A stretch of 64,000 bases of DNA from Roseitalea sp. MMSF_3546 (lineage in GTDB: Bacteria > Pseudomonadota > Alphaproteobacteria > Rhizobiales > Rhizobiaceae), in the NCBI RefSeq assembly GCF_030732865.1, contig NZ_JASHKB010000002.1, positions 186,001 through 250,000 on the forward strand, read 5' to 3'. A program made the position numbers and the translations under genes. Below the pieces are notes generated by a model. The model saw only the letters and a list, made by a program, of their open reading frames with translations, had not been told where the DNA came from and made no database searches. Positions 18,049 to 28,732 of the stretch are shown piece after piece; position 1 is the first letter of the stretch, and every line of letters starts with the position of its first letter.

Positions 18049-18594
18049 CTATTTGGGAACGCAGAAATGGTCACGGCCGTCATAGCCGCGATAGGTTCCG
18101 GTGTCCGGATTGAACGACTTGTAGCGCTTGTCGCACCAGTCGTACCAGCCGGCCGTCCACGGTTCCAGCGTGCCGGCATAGCTGACGACATCGTCGTCAC
18201 GGGGCGCGGGCGCCGGCGGGTAATAGGTCTGCGCCGGTCCCTGGTAGCGATAGCCCGGCGCGGGCAGGGGCTCGACCGCATGCGGGTATGCGGGGATCGG
18301 CCGCGAGGTCTCCGACAGCGCGCCGGCGACGATGGCAACGCCGGCGAGGCCCAGAATGGCCGCGGCGACGCCGGCGCCATCGTCGACGACATAGCCGCCG
18401 CGCGGGGCATGACGCCTGACCACGCAGCGCTTGCCGCGCGGACCGCAGCGCACGACCTTCTTGCCGCCGCCGACATCGACATATTCGCCCGCCTGGGCGC
18501 CGGTGGCCGTGAGCGGGACGGCGACAATGGCGGTGGCCGCGATGGCCGCCGCGCCGATGGCCGACTTGCAGGTCCGCAATGCCGAAACGGGCAT
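18049..18594 (-). CDS. BA14K-family secreted protein
   Basis: The 181-residue product has a signal peptide ending TATGAQAG, a Cys-containing basic segment, a hydrophobic Ala/Gly stretch (about 72-92), a Pro/Tyr-rich linker, and the BA14K C-terminal signature DWCDKRYKSFNPDTGTY followed by GYDGRDHFC. The Brucella prototype is an immunoreactive 14-kDa protein with lectin-like properties. AGGAG precedes the ATG at 18594. Upstream lie a TAAAAT -10 and a direct repeat of GTTCAGG in place of a -35, pointing to an activator-dependent promoter. Confidence 0.9.
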   Translation of the reverse strand: MPVSALRTCKSAIGAAAIAATAIVAVPLTATGAQAGEYVDVGGGKKVVRCGPRGKRCVVRRHAPRGGYVVDDGAGVAAAILGLAGVAIVAGALSETSRPIPAYPHAVEPLPAPGYRYQGPAQTYYPPAPAPRDDDVVSYAGTLEPWTAGWYDWCDKRYKSFNPDTGTYRGYDGRDHFCVPK

Positions 18595-18674
18595 GGTGTT
18601 TCTCCTTGGCGTCTTCGCGTCACGCCCAGCCATGGGCGGCGCGTCAGTTGCTGCCTTCGTCGTCATTGTGACGG

Positions 18675-18698
18675 ATTTTACCTGAACGCTTCCTGAAC
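18675..18698 (-). promoter_or_regulatory. OmpR-type direct repeat and -10 for the BA14K gene
   Basis: On the minus strand GTTCAGG occurs at 18698-18692 and again at 18687-18681, an 11-bp period, followed directly by TAAAAT (18680-18675). The -35 position shows no match. A tandem 7-mer at one helical turn abutting a -10 is the layout used by OmpR-family activators. Confidence 0.6.
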
Positions 18699-18852
18699 GT
18701 CCTTTGCGGCCTCGATGTGACAACGGCCCGGCGCAATGACGAGGCCACGGAAACGATCGGGACATTAGCCCGGCGGCGGGGCGCGAGGCACCGCCGGCAC
18801 TGGTCCGCGCGCAGGCCTTGCCTTATTTTCCCCGCAGCCCGGGAGAGGACGG

Positions 18853-19161
18853 ATGAGCACCGCGACACCAACCAAGCCCCGCACCGCGACCAGAGCGAAG
18901 GTCGAGCGGCCGAAGCTGCACAAGGTCATACTGCTCAATGACGACTACACGCCGCGCGAATTCGTCGTGCGCGTGCTCAAGGCCGAGTTCCGCCTGACCG
19001 AGGACCAGAGCTACCGGGTGATGATCACCGCGCACCGCAAGGGCTCCTGCGTGGTCGCCGTCTTTCCTCGCGACGTCGCCGAAACCAAGGCGGCGCGGGC
19101 CACCGACGCCGGCAAGGCGGCCGGCTTTCCGCTGCAGTTCACGACCGAGCCGGAGGCGTAG
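18853..19161 (+). CDS. clpS: ATP-dependent Clp protease adaptor ClpS (ClpS2 type)
   Basis: ClpS delivers N-degron proteins to ClpAP. The 102-residue protein has the core LHKVILLNDDYTPREFVVRVL (read in pieces: LLNDDYTPREFV), the MITAHRKGSCVVAVFPRDVAETK segment in place of the usual histidine-rich HHHG, and GFPLQFTTEPE at the end. That combination matches the second ClpS of Hyphomicrobiales (ClpS2), which has an altered binding pocket and no ClpA gene beside it. GGGAGAGGA precedes the ATG. A dispersed palindrome follows the stop codon and may end transcription. Confidence 0.93.
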   Translation: MSTATPTKPRTATRAKVERPKLHKVILLNDDYTPREFVVRVLKAEFRLTEDQSYRVMITAHRKGSCVVAVFPRDVAETKAARATDAGKAAGFPLQFTTEPEA

Positions 19162-19166
19162 GCATT

Positions 19167-19192
19167 CCCTCTCCCGGCGGGCGGGGAGAGGG
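19167..19192. repeat. dispersed palindrome after clpS
   Basis: CCCTCTCCC (19167-19175) and GGGAGAGGG (19184-19192) form a perfect 9-bp stem around an eight-base loop. The following sequence down to GTGAGGGG near 19240 resembles the intergenic palindromic elements scattered through Rhizobiales genomes. It may act as a terminator for clpS. Confidence 0.6.
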
Positions 19193-19274
19193 ATACGAGA
19201 CCGCGCGAGCAGCGCGAGTGCCGGTCGCAGTTGCGTGAGGGGAAAGCGGATCAGGCCGGGCCAGCCGACGAACC

Positions 19275-19288
19275 TGTGAGAATTCACA
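19275..19288. promoter_or_regulatory. TGTGA-N4-TCACA dyad upstream of the small secreted protein
   Basis: TGTGA (19275-19279) and TCACA (19284-19288) are symmetric around four bases. It resembles a CRP/FNR-type site but the spacer is two bases shorter than the CRP consensus. It lies about 120 bases before the next gene. Confidence 0.3.
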
Positions 19289-19408
19289 CACACTCGATCG
19301 GGTCAAACCTGTATCGTTTCTGCAGGCATCATGGATAGATGCACGCAAACGGAGAAAGCGCCATGTGATTGGCGTTCTCTTCACAACGAACGAAAAAGGA
19401 TGACCGAT

Positions 19409-19744
19409 ATGAAAATCGTAATACTGTCTTCGGCTGCCGTTCTGGCGGCCCTGTACATGGCCGTTCCGGCTTCCGCCGCATCGGTTTCGTGCTCGATACC
19501 GAACGCGGTGTCCTGTACCGTCACCAGCAGCAAGGGTTTGCAACGGGTATGGGCCGTCTCGACCAGCGGATACGGCGTGATCACGAGCAAGACCTTCCAC
19601 AACTGTCCGAAGTCGGTGACGATCGGGTGGGACTCCAACTATCAGGCCAACGTGCAATACCGCGAATGCAGCGTCGCCCGCGGGTTCACGCTGAAGCCGT
19701 CCGGCGGTGGAAATGGCGGCGCGGCCCTGCGTCTGTCGCAGTAG
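19409..19744 (+). CDS. small secreted protein, unrecognised family
   Basis: A 111-residue product with a clear signal peptide (MKIVILSSAAVLAALYMAVPASA) and four cysteines in the mature part (CSI, SCTV, HNCPK, REC), suggesting two disulfides in the periplasm or outside. The mature chain is rich in Ser, Thr and Val and ends with a Gly-rich tail. I do not recognise the family. The ATG at 19409 has AGGA at the right distance; ATG 19400 is too close to it. Upstream sequence is less GC-rich than the neighbours, a possible sign of transfer. It converges on uvrB. Confidence 0.7.
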   Translation: MKIVILSSAAVLAALYMAVPASAASVSCSIPNAVSCTVTSSKGLQRVWAVSTSGYGVITSKTFHNCPKSVTIGWDSNYQANVQYRECSVARGFTLKPSGGGNGGAALRLSQ

Positions 19745-19814
19745 GGCCGGGTCCTTCCGCCGCAGTTCACCGCCGAACCGGAGGGGCAGGCGCGATGCCG
19801 GCGGGCGCAGGCGG

Positions 19815-22844
<3,030 letters not shown>

Positions 22845-23014
22845 GGCGCCAATATGGGAAAACGCCGATGCGATGGAAAGGCCGCGCCGGCAATTCGGCG
22901 GGCCATCCTGACAGGAGGCTGGCAGGAGGCCCGGAGCCCGCTTCGTGATAGAGTGCGCGCGGTGCGCGCGTCTCGCGCCATCGCGTTGCAACGCCGGCAA
23001 GGCAGGAGGATCCC

Positions 23015-23434
23015 ATGCACCCCATACCCTATTTGTTCTTCAACGGCCAATGCCGTCAGGCGCTCGACTTCTATGCCGATGTGTTCGACGGCGAGGTCAG
23101 CGGGGTGATGCCCGCATCGCAGATGCCGCCGGAGTTTCCGGTCGCCGACGACAAGAAGGACTGGATCATGCATGCCAGGCTCGGCGTCGGTGACGGTGCG
23201 ATCATGGCGTCCGACAACATCATGGAGACGAGCGCGCCGATGGACGGCTGCTCGGTGATGCTCAGCTATCCCACGGCGGCCGAAGCCCGAGCCGTCTTCG
23301 ACAGGCTCGCCGAGGGCGGCGAGATCACCATGGCGTTCGAGCCGACCTTCTGGGCCGCCGGCTTCGGAACGCTGCGCGACCGGTTCGGCGTGCGCTGGAT
23401 GATCGGCAGCGACGAGCCGCCCGCCGCCGCCTGA
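23015..23434 (+). CDS. VOC-family protein, PhnB-like
   Basis: A 139-residue protein of the vicinal-oxygen-chelate superfamily, 3-demethylubiquinone-9 3-methyltransferase-like/PhnB group. It reads [20 protein letters not shown] at the N-terminus (pieces: [11 protein letters not shown]), [16 protein letters not shown] in the middle, and [19 protein letters not shown] at the end, all typical of this group. These proteins are compact dimers with no agreed enzymatic role. AGGAGG precedes the ATG at correct spacing. It stands between uvrB (divergent) and an SDR gene. Confidence 0.9.
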   Translation: MHPIPYLFFNGQCRQALDFYADVFDGEVSGVMPASQMPPEFPVADDKKDWIMHARLGVGDGAIMASDNIMETSAPMDGCSVMLSYPTAAEARAVFDRLAEGGEITMAFEPTFWAAGFGTLRDRFGVRWMIGSDEPPAAA

Positions 23435-23570
23435 GCGGAACGCCCGCCGGGGTTCCAGCAACCGTTCCAATGACCTGCGTCCATGCGCCGCCGGCCAGCT
23501 CGGCTATCGTCACCGCGCAGGACGCTCTAAGATCGGTCGGTCACCATCGCGCGGAGGAGGAGAAGACATC

Positions 23571-24299
23571 ATGGATCCGATCAGGGTTTCCGATCTGAAG
23601 GTCATCGTGACGGGCGGGGCGCGCGGCATCGGCGCGGCGACCGCGAGGCTTCTGGCGGCCGATGGCGCGCGCGTCATGATCACCGACATACTCGATGAGG
23701 AGGGCAATGCCGTCGCAGCGGAGATCGGCGGCAATGCGGCCTATCGCCATCACGACGTCACCGACGATCAGGCCTGGGCCGAAACGGTGGCCGCCGCCGA
23801 GGAGGCGTTCGGCGGCGTCAACGCGCTGTTCAACAATGCCGGCATCGTGCATTTCGCCTCCGTGCTGGACACCGCGCCGGACGACTTCCGGCGTGTCGTC
23901 GACATCAATCTGACCGGCGTGTTCCTGGGCATACGGGCAACCGCGCCGGCGATGGCGCGCGCCGGCGGCGGCACGATCGTCAACACCTCGTCGACCGCCG
24001 GGCTAAAGGGCTATGGCGGCCTTGCGGCCTATGTCGCCAGCAAGTGGGGCGTGCGCGGCATCACCAAGGGCGCCGCGCTCGATCTGGCGACAGACAGGGT
24101 GCGCGTGCTGTCGCTGCATCCCGGACCGATCCGCACCCCGATGACCGAAGGGCTCGGCGACGACACCGCCGGCGGCCAGCCGATCCCGCGATTCGGCGAG
24201 CCCGACGAGGTCGCCCGCATGGTCCGCTTCATGTTCTGCGAGGGCACCTATTCCACGGGCAGCGAGTTCATCGTCGACGGTGGCGCGGTCACCGGCTAG
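23571..24299 (+). CDS. short-chain dehydrogenase/reductase (classical SDR)
   Basis: A 242-residue classical SDR using NAD(P). The cofactor motif is TGGARGIGAA (TGxxxGxG), with NNAG at about residue 87. The catalytic set is Asn in VDINLTG, Ser in NTSSTAGLKGY, and the YxxxK pair in YVASKWGVRG. The tail GSEFIVDGGAVTG is standard. Asp residues after beta-2 (ITDILDEEG) favour NAD over NADP. The sequence resembles hydroxysteroid/glucose dehydrogenase-type SDRs; the substrate is not determinable. Directly downstream lies a remnant of a LysR-type regulator. Confidence 0.9.
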   Translation: MDPIRVSDLKVIVTGGARGIGAATARLLAADGARVMITDILDEEGNAVAAEIGGNAAYRHHDVTDDQAWAETVAAAEEAFGGVNALFNNAGIVHFASVLDTAPDDFRRVVDINLTGVFLGIRATAPAMARAGGGTIVNTSSTAGLKGYGGLAAYVASKWGVRGITKGAALDLATDRVRVLSLHPGPIRTPMTEGLGDDTAGGQPIPRFGEPDEVARMVRFMFCEGTYSTGSEFIVDGGAVTG

Positions 24300-24300
24300 C

Positions 24301-24556
24301 CGTCCGGTTCGGGCACCTGCATCACGCATCGATGCAAGGTGTCGAAGACATGGTCAAGCGCGGTACGGGCGTCGGTCTGATGATGAGCGACATCGCCGGG
24401 ATGACGCCGCGGGTCGTGCCGGTCCCGCCGACCTTCGGGCCGGTCGCCGTGCCGGTCTGGCTGGTCGGCCATCGCGAACCGCGCGCCAGCCGGCGCATCC
24501 GCGTCGTCCTCGGCCTGCGCGCCGAGGCGCTCGCCGCGGCATCCGGCGCCGCCTGA
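24301..24556 (+). pseudogene. C-terminal remnant of a LysR-type regulator
   Basis: In the frame starting at 24301, about 84 codons read GHLHHASMQGVEDMVKRGTG, then VGLMMSDIAGMTP, then PVWLVGHREPRASRRIRVVLG and a stop at 24556. This matches the last part of LysR effector domains (typically AGLGIA..LP..., PVWLVTHRELR..PRVRAV). The helix-turn-helix and most of the effector domain are missing, and no suitable start codon or ribosome site is present. It appears to be the tail of a deleted gene whose 5' part was removed up to the SDR stop. Confidence 0.6.
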
Positions 24557-24563
24557 ACCCGCC

Positions 24564-24830
24564 CTACTGGGCGCCGGCCTCGCCGCTGTCGGCGTCCGCC
24601 GCGCCCGCCTGATCCTGCGACAACGCGTCCTGCTCGGCCGCCTGCGCCTCTTCGAGCTCTTCGCTGGCCCGCAATTCGCGGTTCGAGGAGGTGGCGATGA
24701 CATTGCCGGTCACCGGCGGCAGCGGCTCGGAGCGGCCGCGGTCGAACGGGTCGATGCTGCCGCAGCCGCCCAGCGGGACGAGCGAAACGACAATGGCGGT
24801 CAGTGCGATCGGAGTTTGCAGGCGTCGCAT
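24564..24830 (-). CDS. small predicted lipoprotein
   Basis: An 88-residue product with signal peptide and lipobox PLGGC (about residue 23). The mature part is short, acidic and Ala/Glu/Gln-rich, with a predicted helical stretch (RELRASEELEEAQAAEQDAL). The ATG at 24830 has GGGAGA upstream. I do not recognise a function; such proteins are common envelope components in Hyphomicrobiales. It is divergent from the entericidin gene and converges on the LysR remnant. Confidence 0.7.
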   Translation of the reverse strand: MRRLQTPIALTAIVVSLVPLGGCGSIDPFDRGRSEPLPPVTGNVIATSSNRELRASEELEEAQAAEQDALSQDQAGAADADSGEAGAQ

Positions 24831-24916
24831 CGTTGTCTCCCTTGCTGCGCCGATAAATGCCTGCATGGCGCCGATCGATCAAGCGCCGGACGGGCGAATG
24901 TGTACGGCCGGCCCCG

Positions 24917-24942
24917 GGAACCGGGCCTGCCGCGGGCGCGTT
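24917..24942 (+). promoter_or_regulatory. EcfG-type general stress promoter
   Basis: GGAAC (24917-24921) is followed after exactly 17 bases by CGTT (24939-24942), matching the alphaproteobacterial EcfG consensus GGAAC-N16/17-CGTT. The predicted start lies about 20-25 bases before the entericidin ATG. Entericidin-like lipoproteins are frequent EcfG targets in this class. Confidence 0.65.
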
Positions 24943-24971
24943 TGTCGCCAAACGTCGAACGGAGCCAGACC

Positions 24972-25133
24972 ATGACACGCTTAGCCCCTGCCACCATTGC
25001 CGCAACCGTTTTCGGTCTTCTGATCGCGCTTTCAGGCTGCGCCAACACGATCGAGGGCGTCGGCGAGGACACGGCGCAGACCGTCGATGCGGCCGAGGAG
25101 GCCACCGAAGACGTGGTCGACGCGGTCAACTGA
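24972..25133 (+). CDS. entericidin A/B-family lipoprotein
   Basis: A 53-residue lipoprotein: signal peptide with lipobox ALSGC (Cys about residue 23), then ANTIEGVGEDTAQTVDAAEEATEDVV in an amphipathic helix, the entericidin pattern C-N-T-x-x-G-x-G-x-D. GGAG precedes the ATG at 24972. In E. coli, entericidins A and B are an antidote/toxin pair induced at stationary phase; alphaproteobacterial members usually occur singly and are stress-induced, in line with the EcfG-type promoter upstream. Confidence 0.85.
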   Translation: MTRLAPATIAATVFGLLIALSGCANTIEGVGEDTAQTVDAAEEATEDVVDAVN

Positions 25134-25279
25134 CCGGCGGCACCCCGCCGCAACGCCATTGTCGGGCGCGGCGATGCGGCGTGTGACGCAACGCACAGCA
25201 TCGGCGTGGGCGCATCGCTAGGGTGGTGGTCAAGGAGGCGGTGGCAATCAAAGTCCAACACGAAGCCACCGACGAAGCC

Positions 25280-25831
25280 ATGACCCGACAGACCCGCGCA
25301 CTCGGCAACCCTTTCGTCCATCCCAGGCCCGCACATTCGGGGCATCCGGTTCGCCTTGCCATGATGGTGGTTGCCGAATGCGTCGCGGTCATGGCGATTT
25401 TCTGGCTGGTGCTGGGCGCGGTGGCGGCGCATGCCTCCGAGCCGGGCGCGGCCGATCAGCGTGCGCCCCGGCTGCTGGCCTATGCGGCGCCGACGCCTGA
25501 GCGCTTCGGTGAGGTCTTCGTTTCGCATGCGGCCGTGACGGCCGCGCCGGCGACCGACGGCCATCCGCTCAACGATGCGTGGATGGGCATGACGGTCGTC
25601 ACCGCCGATGGCCGCATCGCCGGCTATGTCTCCGACGCCTTCCTGCACCCGGACGGATCGATCGCGGACATCGTGGTCACGCCGGCCGATGCGGCCGAAC
25701 TGGCCCATCCGGTCTATGTGCCGGCGCGCTTTGCCCTGCTCGAAGCCGGCCATGTCAGCGTCGGCCTGTCGATGATGGCGCTGAAGATGATGGAGCCGGT
25801 CACCGAGGACATTGCCGGGCTCGGCCGGTGA
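25280..25831 (+). CDS. membrane-anchored PRC-barrel-like protein
   Basis: A roughly 183-residue protein with a single N-terminal hydrophobic segment (VVAECVAVMAIFWLVLGAVAA) and a C-terminal domain resembling a PRC barrel (MGMTVVTADGRIAGYVSDAFLHPDG..., then VPARFALLEAGHV). PRC barrels bind RNA or protein partners in varied contexts; no role can be assigned. The start is uncertain. GTG 25241 has an AGGAGG that is too close, GTG 25223 has none, and ATG 25280 lacks a good site but keeps the normal length of the membrane segment. The end at 25831 is firm. Confidence 0.7.
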   Translation: MTRQTRALGNPFVHPRPAHSGHPVRLAMMVVAECVAVMAIFWLVLGAVAAHASEPGAADQRAPRLLAYAAPTPERFGEVFVSHAAVTAAPATDGHPLNDAWMGMTVVTADGRIAGYVSDAFLHPDGSIADIVVTPADAAELAHPVYVPARFALLEAGHVSVGLSMMALKMMEPVTEDIAGLGR

Positions 25832-25991
25832 GCCCGGCAGGTCGCATCAAAAGCGCAGGCGGAAACCCAGTGTGATCGAGCCCACATGGGCGGCCCTGAA
25901 CCACCGCCTTTTCGCGCATGCAACGCCTCCCACGAGACTGGTCCGACGTCCAAGGCTACGCTCTTTAGGCGGCGCGCGTCTTAGGATCGCG

Positions 25992-25999
25992 TTAACCAT
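25992..25999 (+). promoter_or_regulatory. TTAACCAT, CtrA-type half site
   Basis: The 8-mer TTAACCAT, a half site bound by CtrA in Caulobacter, lies 79 bases before the extensin-like gene in an otherwise featureless 246-base gap. A single half site is weak evidence. Confidence 0.25.
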
Positions 26000-26077
26000 T
26001 TCGCCCAACCTCGCATTCACCCTGGTCCGATAGCCTCGGGCGCGGGGCGCGGCTCGAACGCGCGATGGAGTGGGCTC

Positions 26078-26824
26078 ATGGGTGACGGGACGAGAACGAT
26101 TGCGCGTGTGGCGCTCATCTGCACGGCGGGTCTGGCGCTGGCCTCGTGCACCTTCCTGGACATGAGCTTCGGGCTGCGCCAGCCGCCGGCGCCGGTCGAC
26201 CGCACCGTGGAGACGCGCTCGATCTTTTCCATGCCGCGCGTGCGGATTCCGGGCTTTGCGGGCAACGCGCCCACTATGCCGGCCGCCGAGCTGCAGTGCC
26301 GTGCGCAGCTCAAGCGCATGGGCGTGCAGTTCACCGACATCGCGCCGATCCGCGACAGCGCGGCCTGCTACATCGACCACCCGGTCAAGGTGTCGACGCT
26401 GGCACGCGGCGTCGCGCTCACGCCGGCGGCGACGCTCAACTGCCAGGCCGCGCTCGCCGCCGCGCAATGGCTGCAGGAGACCGGAGGCCGCGCGGCGCGC
26501 ACGCGCTATCTGTCGGGCATTGCCGAGGTGCGGCAGATCTCGTCCTATTCGTGCCGGCGCATTCGCGGTTCGGGCACCTGGTCCGAGCACTCCAAGGGCA
26601 ATGCCCTCGACATCGGCGCGTTCAAGCTCAAGAACGGCCGCGTGATCGACGTCGCCAAGCCGGGCCTGTTCGCGTTCCGCGAGCGCGGCTTCCTGCGCTC
26701 GGTGCGCGCGGCCGCATGCGACGATTTCACGACCGTGCTCGGGCCGGGCAGCGATCGCGACCATGCCGACCACTTCCATTTCGATCTCAAGCAGCGCTCG
26801 AGCGGTTATCGCCACTGCGACTGA
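26078..26824 (+). CDS. extensin-like C-terminal domain lipoprotein
   Basis: The 248-residue product has a lipoprotein signal (LALASC, Cys about residue 24), a Pro-rich linker, and an extensin-like C-terminal domain. Conserved parts: CRAQLKRMGVQFTDIAPI, CYIDHPVKVSTL, LTPAATLNCQAALAAAQWL, SYSCRRIRGSGTWSEHSKGNALDI (in pieces: SEHSKGNALDIGAF), and a late HADHFHFDLK. The His/Asp pattern SEHxxGNAxD with HxDHFH resembles zinc peptidases of the VanY/MepA type, so a cell-wall hydrolase role is plausible but unproven. A hairpin follows the stop codon. Confidence 0.88.
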   Translation: MGDGTRTIARVALICTAGLALASCTFLDMSFGLRQPPAPVDRTVETRSIFSMPRVRIPGFAGNAPTMPAAELQCRAQLKRMGVQFTDIAPIRDSAACYIDHPVKVSTLARGVALTPAATLNCQAALAAAQWLQETGGRAARTRYLSGIAEVRQISSYSCRRIRGSGTWSEHSKGNALDIGAFKLKNGRVIDVAKPGLFAFRERGFLRSVRAAACDDFTTVLGPGSDRDHADHFHFDLKQRSSGYRHCD

Positions 26825-26843
26825 CGCGCTGGCAATTCCCGGT

Positions 26844-26866
26844 CCGCCGGCGAGGCGGGCCGGCGG
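26844..26866 (+). terminator. GC-rich hairpin after the extensin-like gene
   Basis: CCGCCGGC (26844-26851) pairs perfectly with GCCGGCGG (26859-26866) over seven bases, 20 bases after the stop codon. The following TCAAAATTATG has no T run, so it may rather be a Rho-stalling or mRNA-stabilising stem. Confidence 0.4.
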
Positions 26867-26932
26867 TCAAAATTATGTGGGCGCGCCGCCCGACACTTAT
26901 CATCGCCGAAGCGCCACCTATGTTAAGGTGCC

Positions 26933-28066
26933 ATGACACAGACGGCAGGAGCGCGCGGCGTGCGTTACGGGAAAGGCGATATTCGGCAAGCCGGTTCGGC
27001 TTTGAAATCGATGGCATGGACCGTCCTGGTCGGGGCGCTGATGCTGGCGCTCGCCGCCCCGGCGGCCCAGGCGAACCAGTTCAAGCGCATTCGCGACGTC
27101 AATGTGTCCTGCAACAATTCGCTGCGCTGCGACCTGTTCATCACCAATCCTTCGGTGACGCTGTACACCGTCGGGTTCCGGCGCTCGGCCGCCACCGATG
27201 CACCGCTGGCGCTCTACCTGACCATGCGCGAGCCGTTGGCGGCGCGCTCGGAAGTGCGGTTCGTCATCGATGGCGACGAGGTGCTGACCATACCGGTCGA
27301 GGACATGGCCTATCGGGCGGCGATCTCCGAATACATCTACGACACGCAGGCGCCCCTGCGCGATCTGTTCGCGGCGGCGCGGCGCGGGGACCGGCTGTCG
27401 ATCACCTACAGGACGCGCCGCGGACAGGCGACGGCGCAATTCTCGCTGGCCGGCGTCGTCGCCGGCGCGATCTTCATGGACGAGGTGCAGGGCCGGATCG
27501 GCCGCGACGACGCGCTCGCCCAGATCGGGGCCGCACCGCTCGCGCCGCCGGTGACCGCGCCGGGCGAGACGGTGGTCGGCCTGGACACGCTGCCGGCGGC
27601 GCTCGAACTCTATTATGAAGGCGAGCAGGCGCCGTGCGCGACCTTTGCGGGCGGGGCCCCCGAGCCGCTGGCGGGCTTCGAGGCGAACCTTGCCGAGGGC
27701 GTGACGCTGATCGGCATGCGCTGCGGCGAGGGCGGCGCCTACAACATCCCCTTCGCCTACTGGCTGAACACGGGGCAAGCCTATGAGCGGCTGGCGCTGC
27801 CAACGATGACCGGACAGGGCCCCGCCGCGCAACTGCTCGCCTGGAATGCGAGCTGGGATCCCGATACGGGCGAACTGACCGGGCTGTTCAAGGGGCGCGG
27901 CCTTGGCGATTGCGGCACCTATTCGCGCTGGGGCCTTGACCGTCAGGACGGCGGCTTCGGCTTCGTCCTGCGCGAATTGCGCGTCAAGCAGGACTGCGAT
28001 GGCGTCTATGACGAGACCTATGAGAGCTGGGAACAGCTCTGGCCCCAGGTGACCGACAAGTCGTGA
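26933..28066 (+). CDS. DUF1176 domain-containing secreted protein
   Basis: The 377-residue product has a signal peptide after a basic leader (hydrophobic part about 28-45, ending AAQAN). The DUF1176 pattern follows: early DVNVSCNNSLRCDLFITNP, a central ARRGDRLSITYRTRRG, and the diagnostic late block GLFKGRGLGDCGTYSRW...RVKQDCDG...EQLWPQV. Paired cysteines suggest disulfides in the periplasm. The function of DUF1176 is unknown. The ATG at 26933 may be too far upstream; the ATG at 27011 (MAWTVLVGALML) gives a normal signal peptide. Its stop overlaps the next gene's GTG. Confidence 0.85.
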   Translation: MTQTAGARGVRYGKGDIRQAGSALKSMAWTVLVGALMLALAAPAAQANQFKRIRDVNVSCNNSLRCDLFITNPSVTLYTVGFRRSAATDAPLALYLTMREPLAARSEVRFVIDGDEVLTIPVEDMAYRAAISEYIYDTQAPLRDLFAAARRGDRLSITYRTRRGQATAQFSLAGVVAGAIFMDEVQGRIGRDDALAQIGAAPLAPPVTAPGETVVGLDTLPAALELYYEGEQAPCATFAGGAPEPLAGFEANLAEGVTLIGMRCGEGGAYNIPFAYWLNTGQAYERLALPTMTGQGPAAQLLAWNASWDPDTGELTGLFKGRGLGDCGTYSRWGLDRQDGGFGFVLRELRVKQDCDGVYDETYESWEQLWPQVTDKS

Positions 28067-28650
28067 CCGATCCGGGCGAACTCGCGGCCCGCCTCGCCTT
28101 CGTGCGCGAGGCCGAACGGCTCAAGGACACGCTGCGCAGCGGCACCACCGCGCAGGGCCGGGCCGAAAGCGTCGCCGAACACAGCTGGCGCCTGGCGCTG
28201 CTGGTGCTGGCCTTTGCCGATCTGGTGCCCGGCATCGATCCGCTGAGGCTGCTCAAGCTGGTCATCATCCATGACCTTGGCGAGATCTACGAAGGCGACG
28301 TGCCGGCGATCCATCAGGGCGCCGATGACGGTCGCGCCGCGCGCGAGCGCGCCGACTTCCACCGGCTGACGGCGGATCTGCCGGCGCCGCTGCGAACCGA
28401 GTTTCGCGCCATCTACGACGAATACGCCGCCGCCGAAACGCCCGAAGCCGTGCTCGCCAAGGGTTTCGACAAGCTCGAGACCATCCTGCAACACACGCAA
28501 GGGGCCAATGCGCCCGATTTCGACTACCGCTTCAATCTCGACTATGGGCGCGCGCGCACCGACGCCCATGCGCTGCTGGCGGAAATCCGCGCGCTGATCG
28601 ACGCCGAGACCGAGGCGCTGGCCGAGGGCCGGGCGTCCTGGGCGGGGTAG
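28063..28650 (+). CDS. HD-domain phosphohydrolase (YfbR/HDDC2-like)
   Basis: A 195-residue HD hydrolase. The metal-site residues are seen in order: ESVAEHSWRLALL (first His), LKLVIIHDLGEIYEGD (HD pair), and a later KGFDKLETILQH with the terminal Asp. This layout and the EHSWRLA motif match YfbR/HDDC2 5'-deoxynucleotidases, which hydrolyse nucleoside monophosphates. The start is GTG at 28063, overlapping the DUF1176 stop (GTGA), so translation is coupled. Confidence 0.88.
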   Translation: MTDPGELAARLAFVREAERLKDTLRSGTTAQGRAESVAEHSWRLALLVLAFADLVPGIDPLRLLKLVIIHDLGEIYEGDVPAIHQGADDGRAARERADFHRLTADLPAPLRTEFRAIYDEYAAAETPEAVLAKGFDKLETILQHTQGANAPDFDYRFNLDYGRARTDAHALLAEIRALIDAETEALAEGRASWAG

Positions 28651-28732
28651 GGGTCGGGCGCTCGCGACGGATGACGTTGCTCTGCCACTTGCGTGGAAGC
28701 GATGAAGGGCAAAGGCGAGGGTCGTGGCCCGA

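Noticed and set aside
22845-23014. A LexA (SOS) box upstream of uvrB
   Set aside because: No GTTC-N7-GTTC or close variant was seen in the divergent gap, so SOS control is not supported.
23437-23466. GGAAC ... CGTT before the SDR gene as an EcfG promoter
   Set aside because: The spacer is 21 bases; EcfG promoters need 16 or 17.
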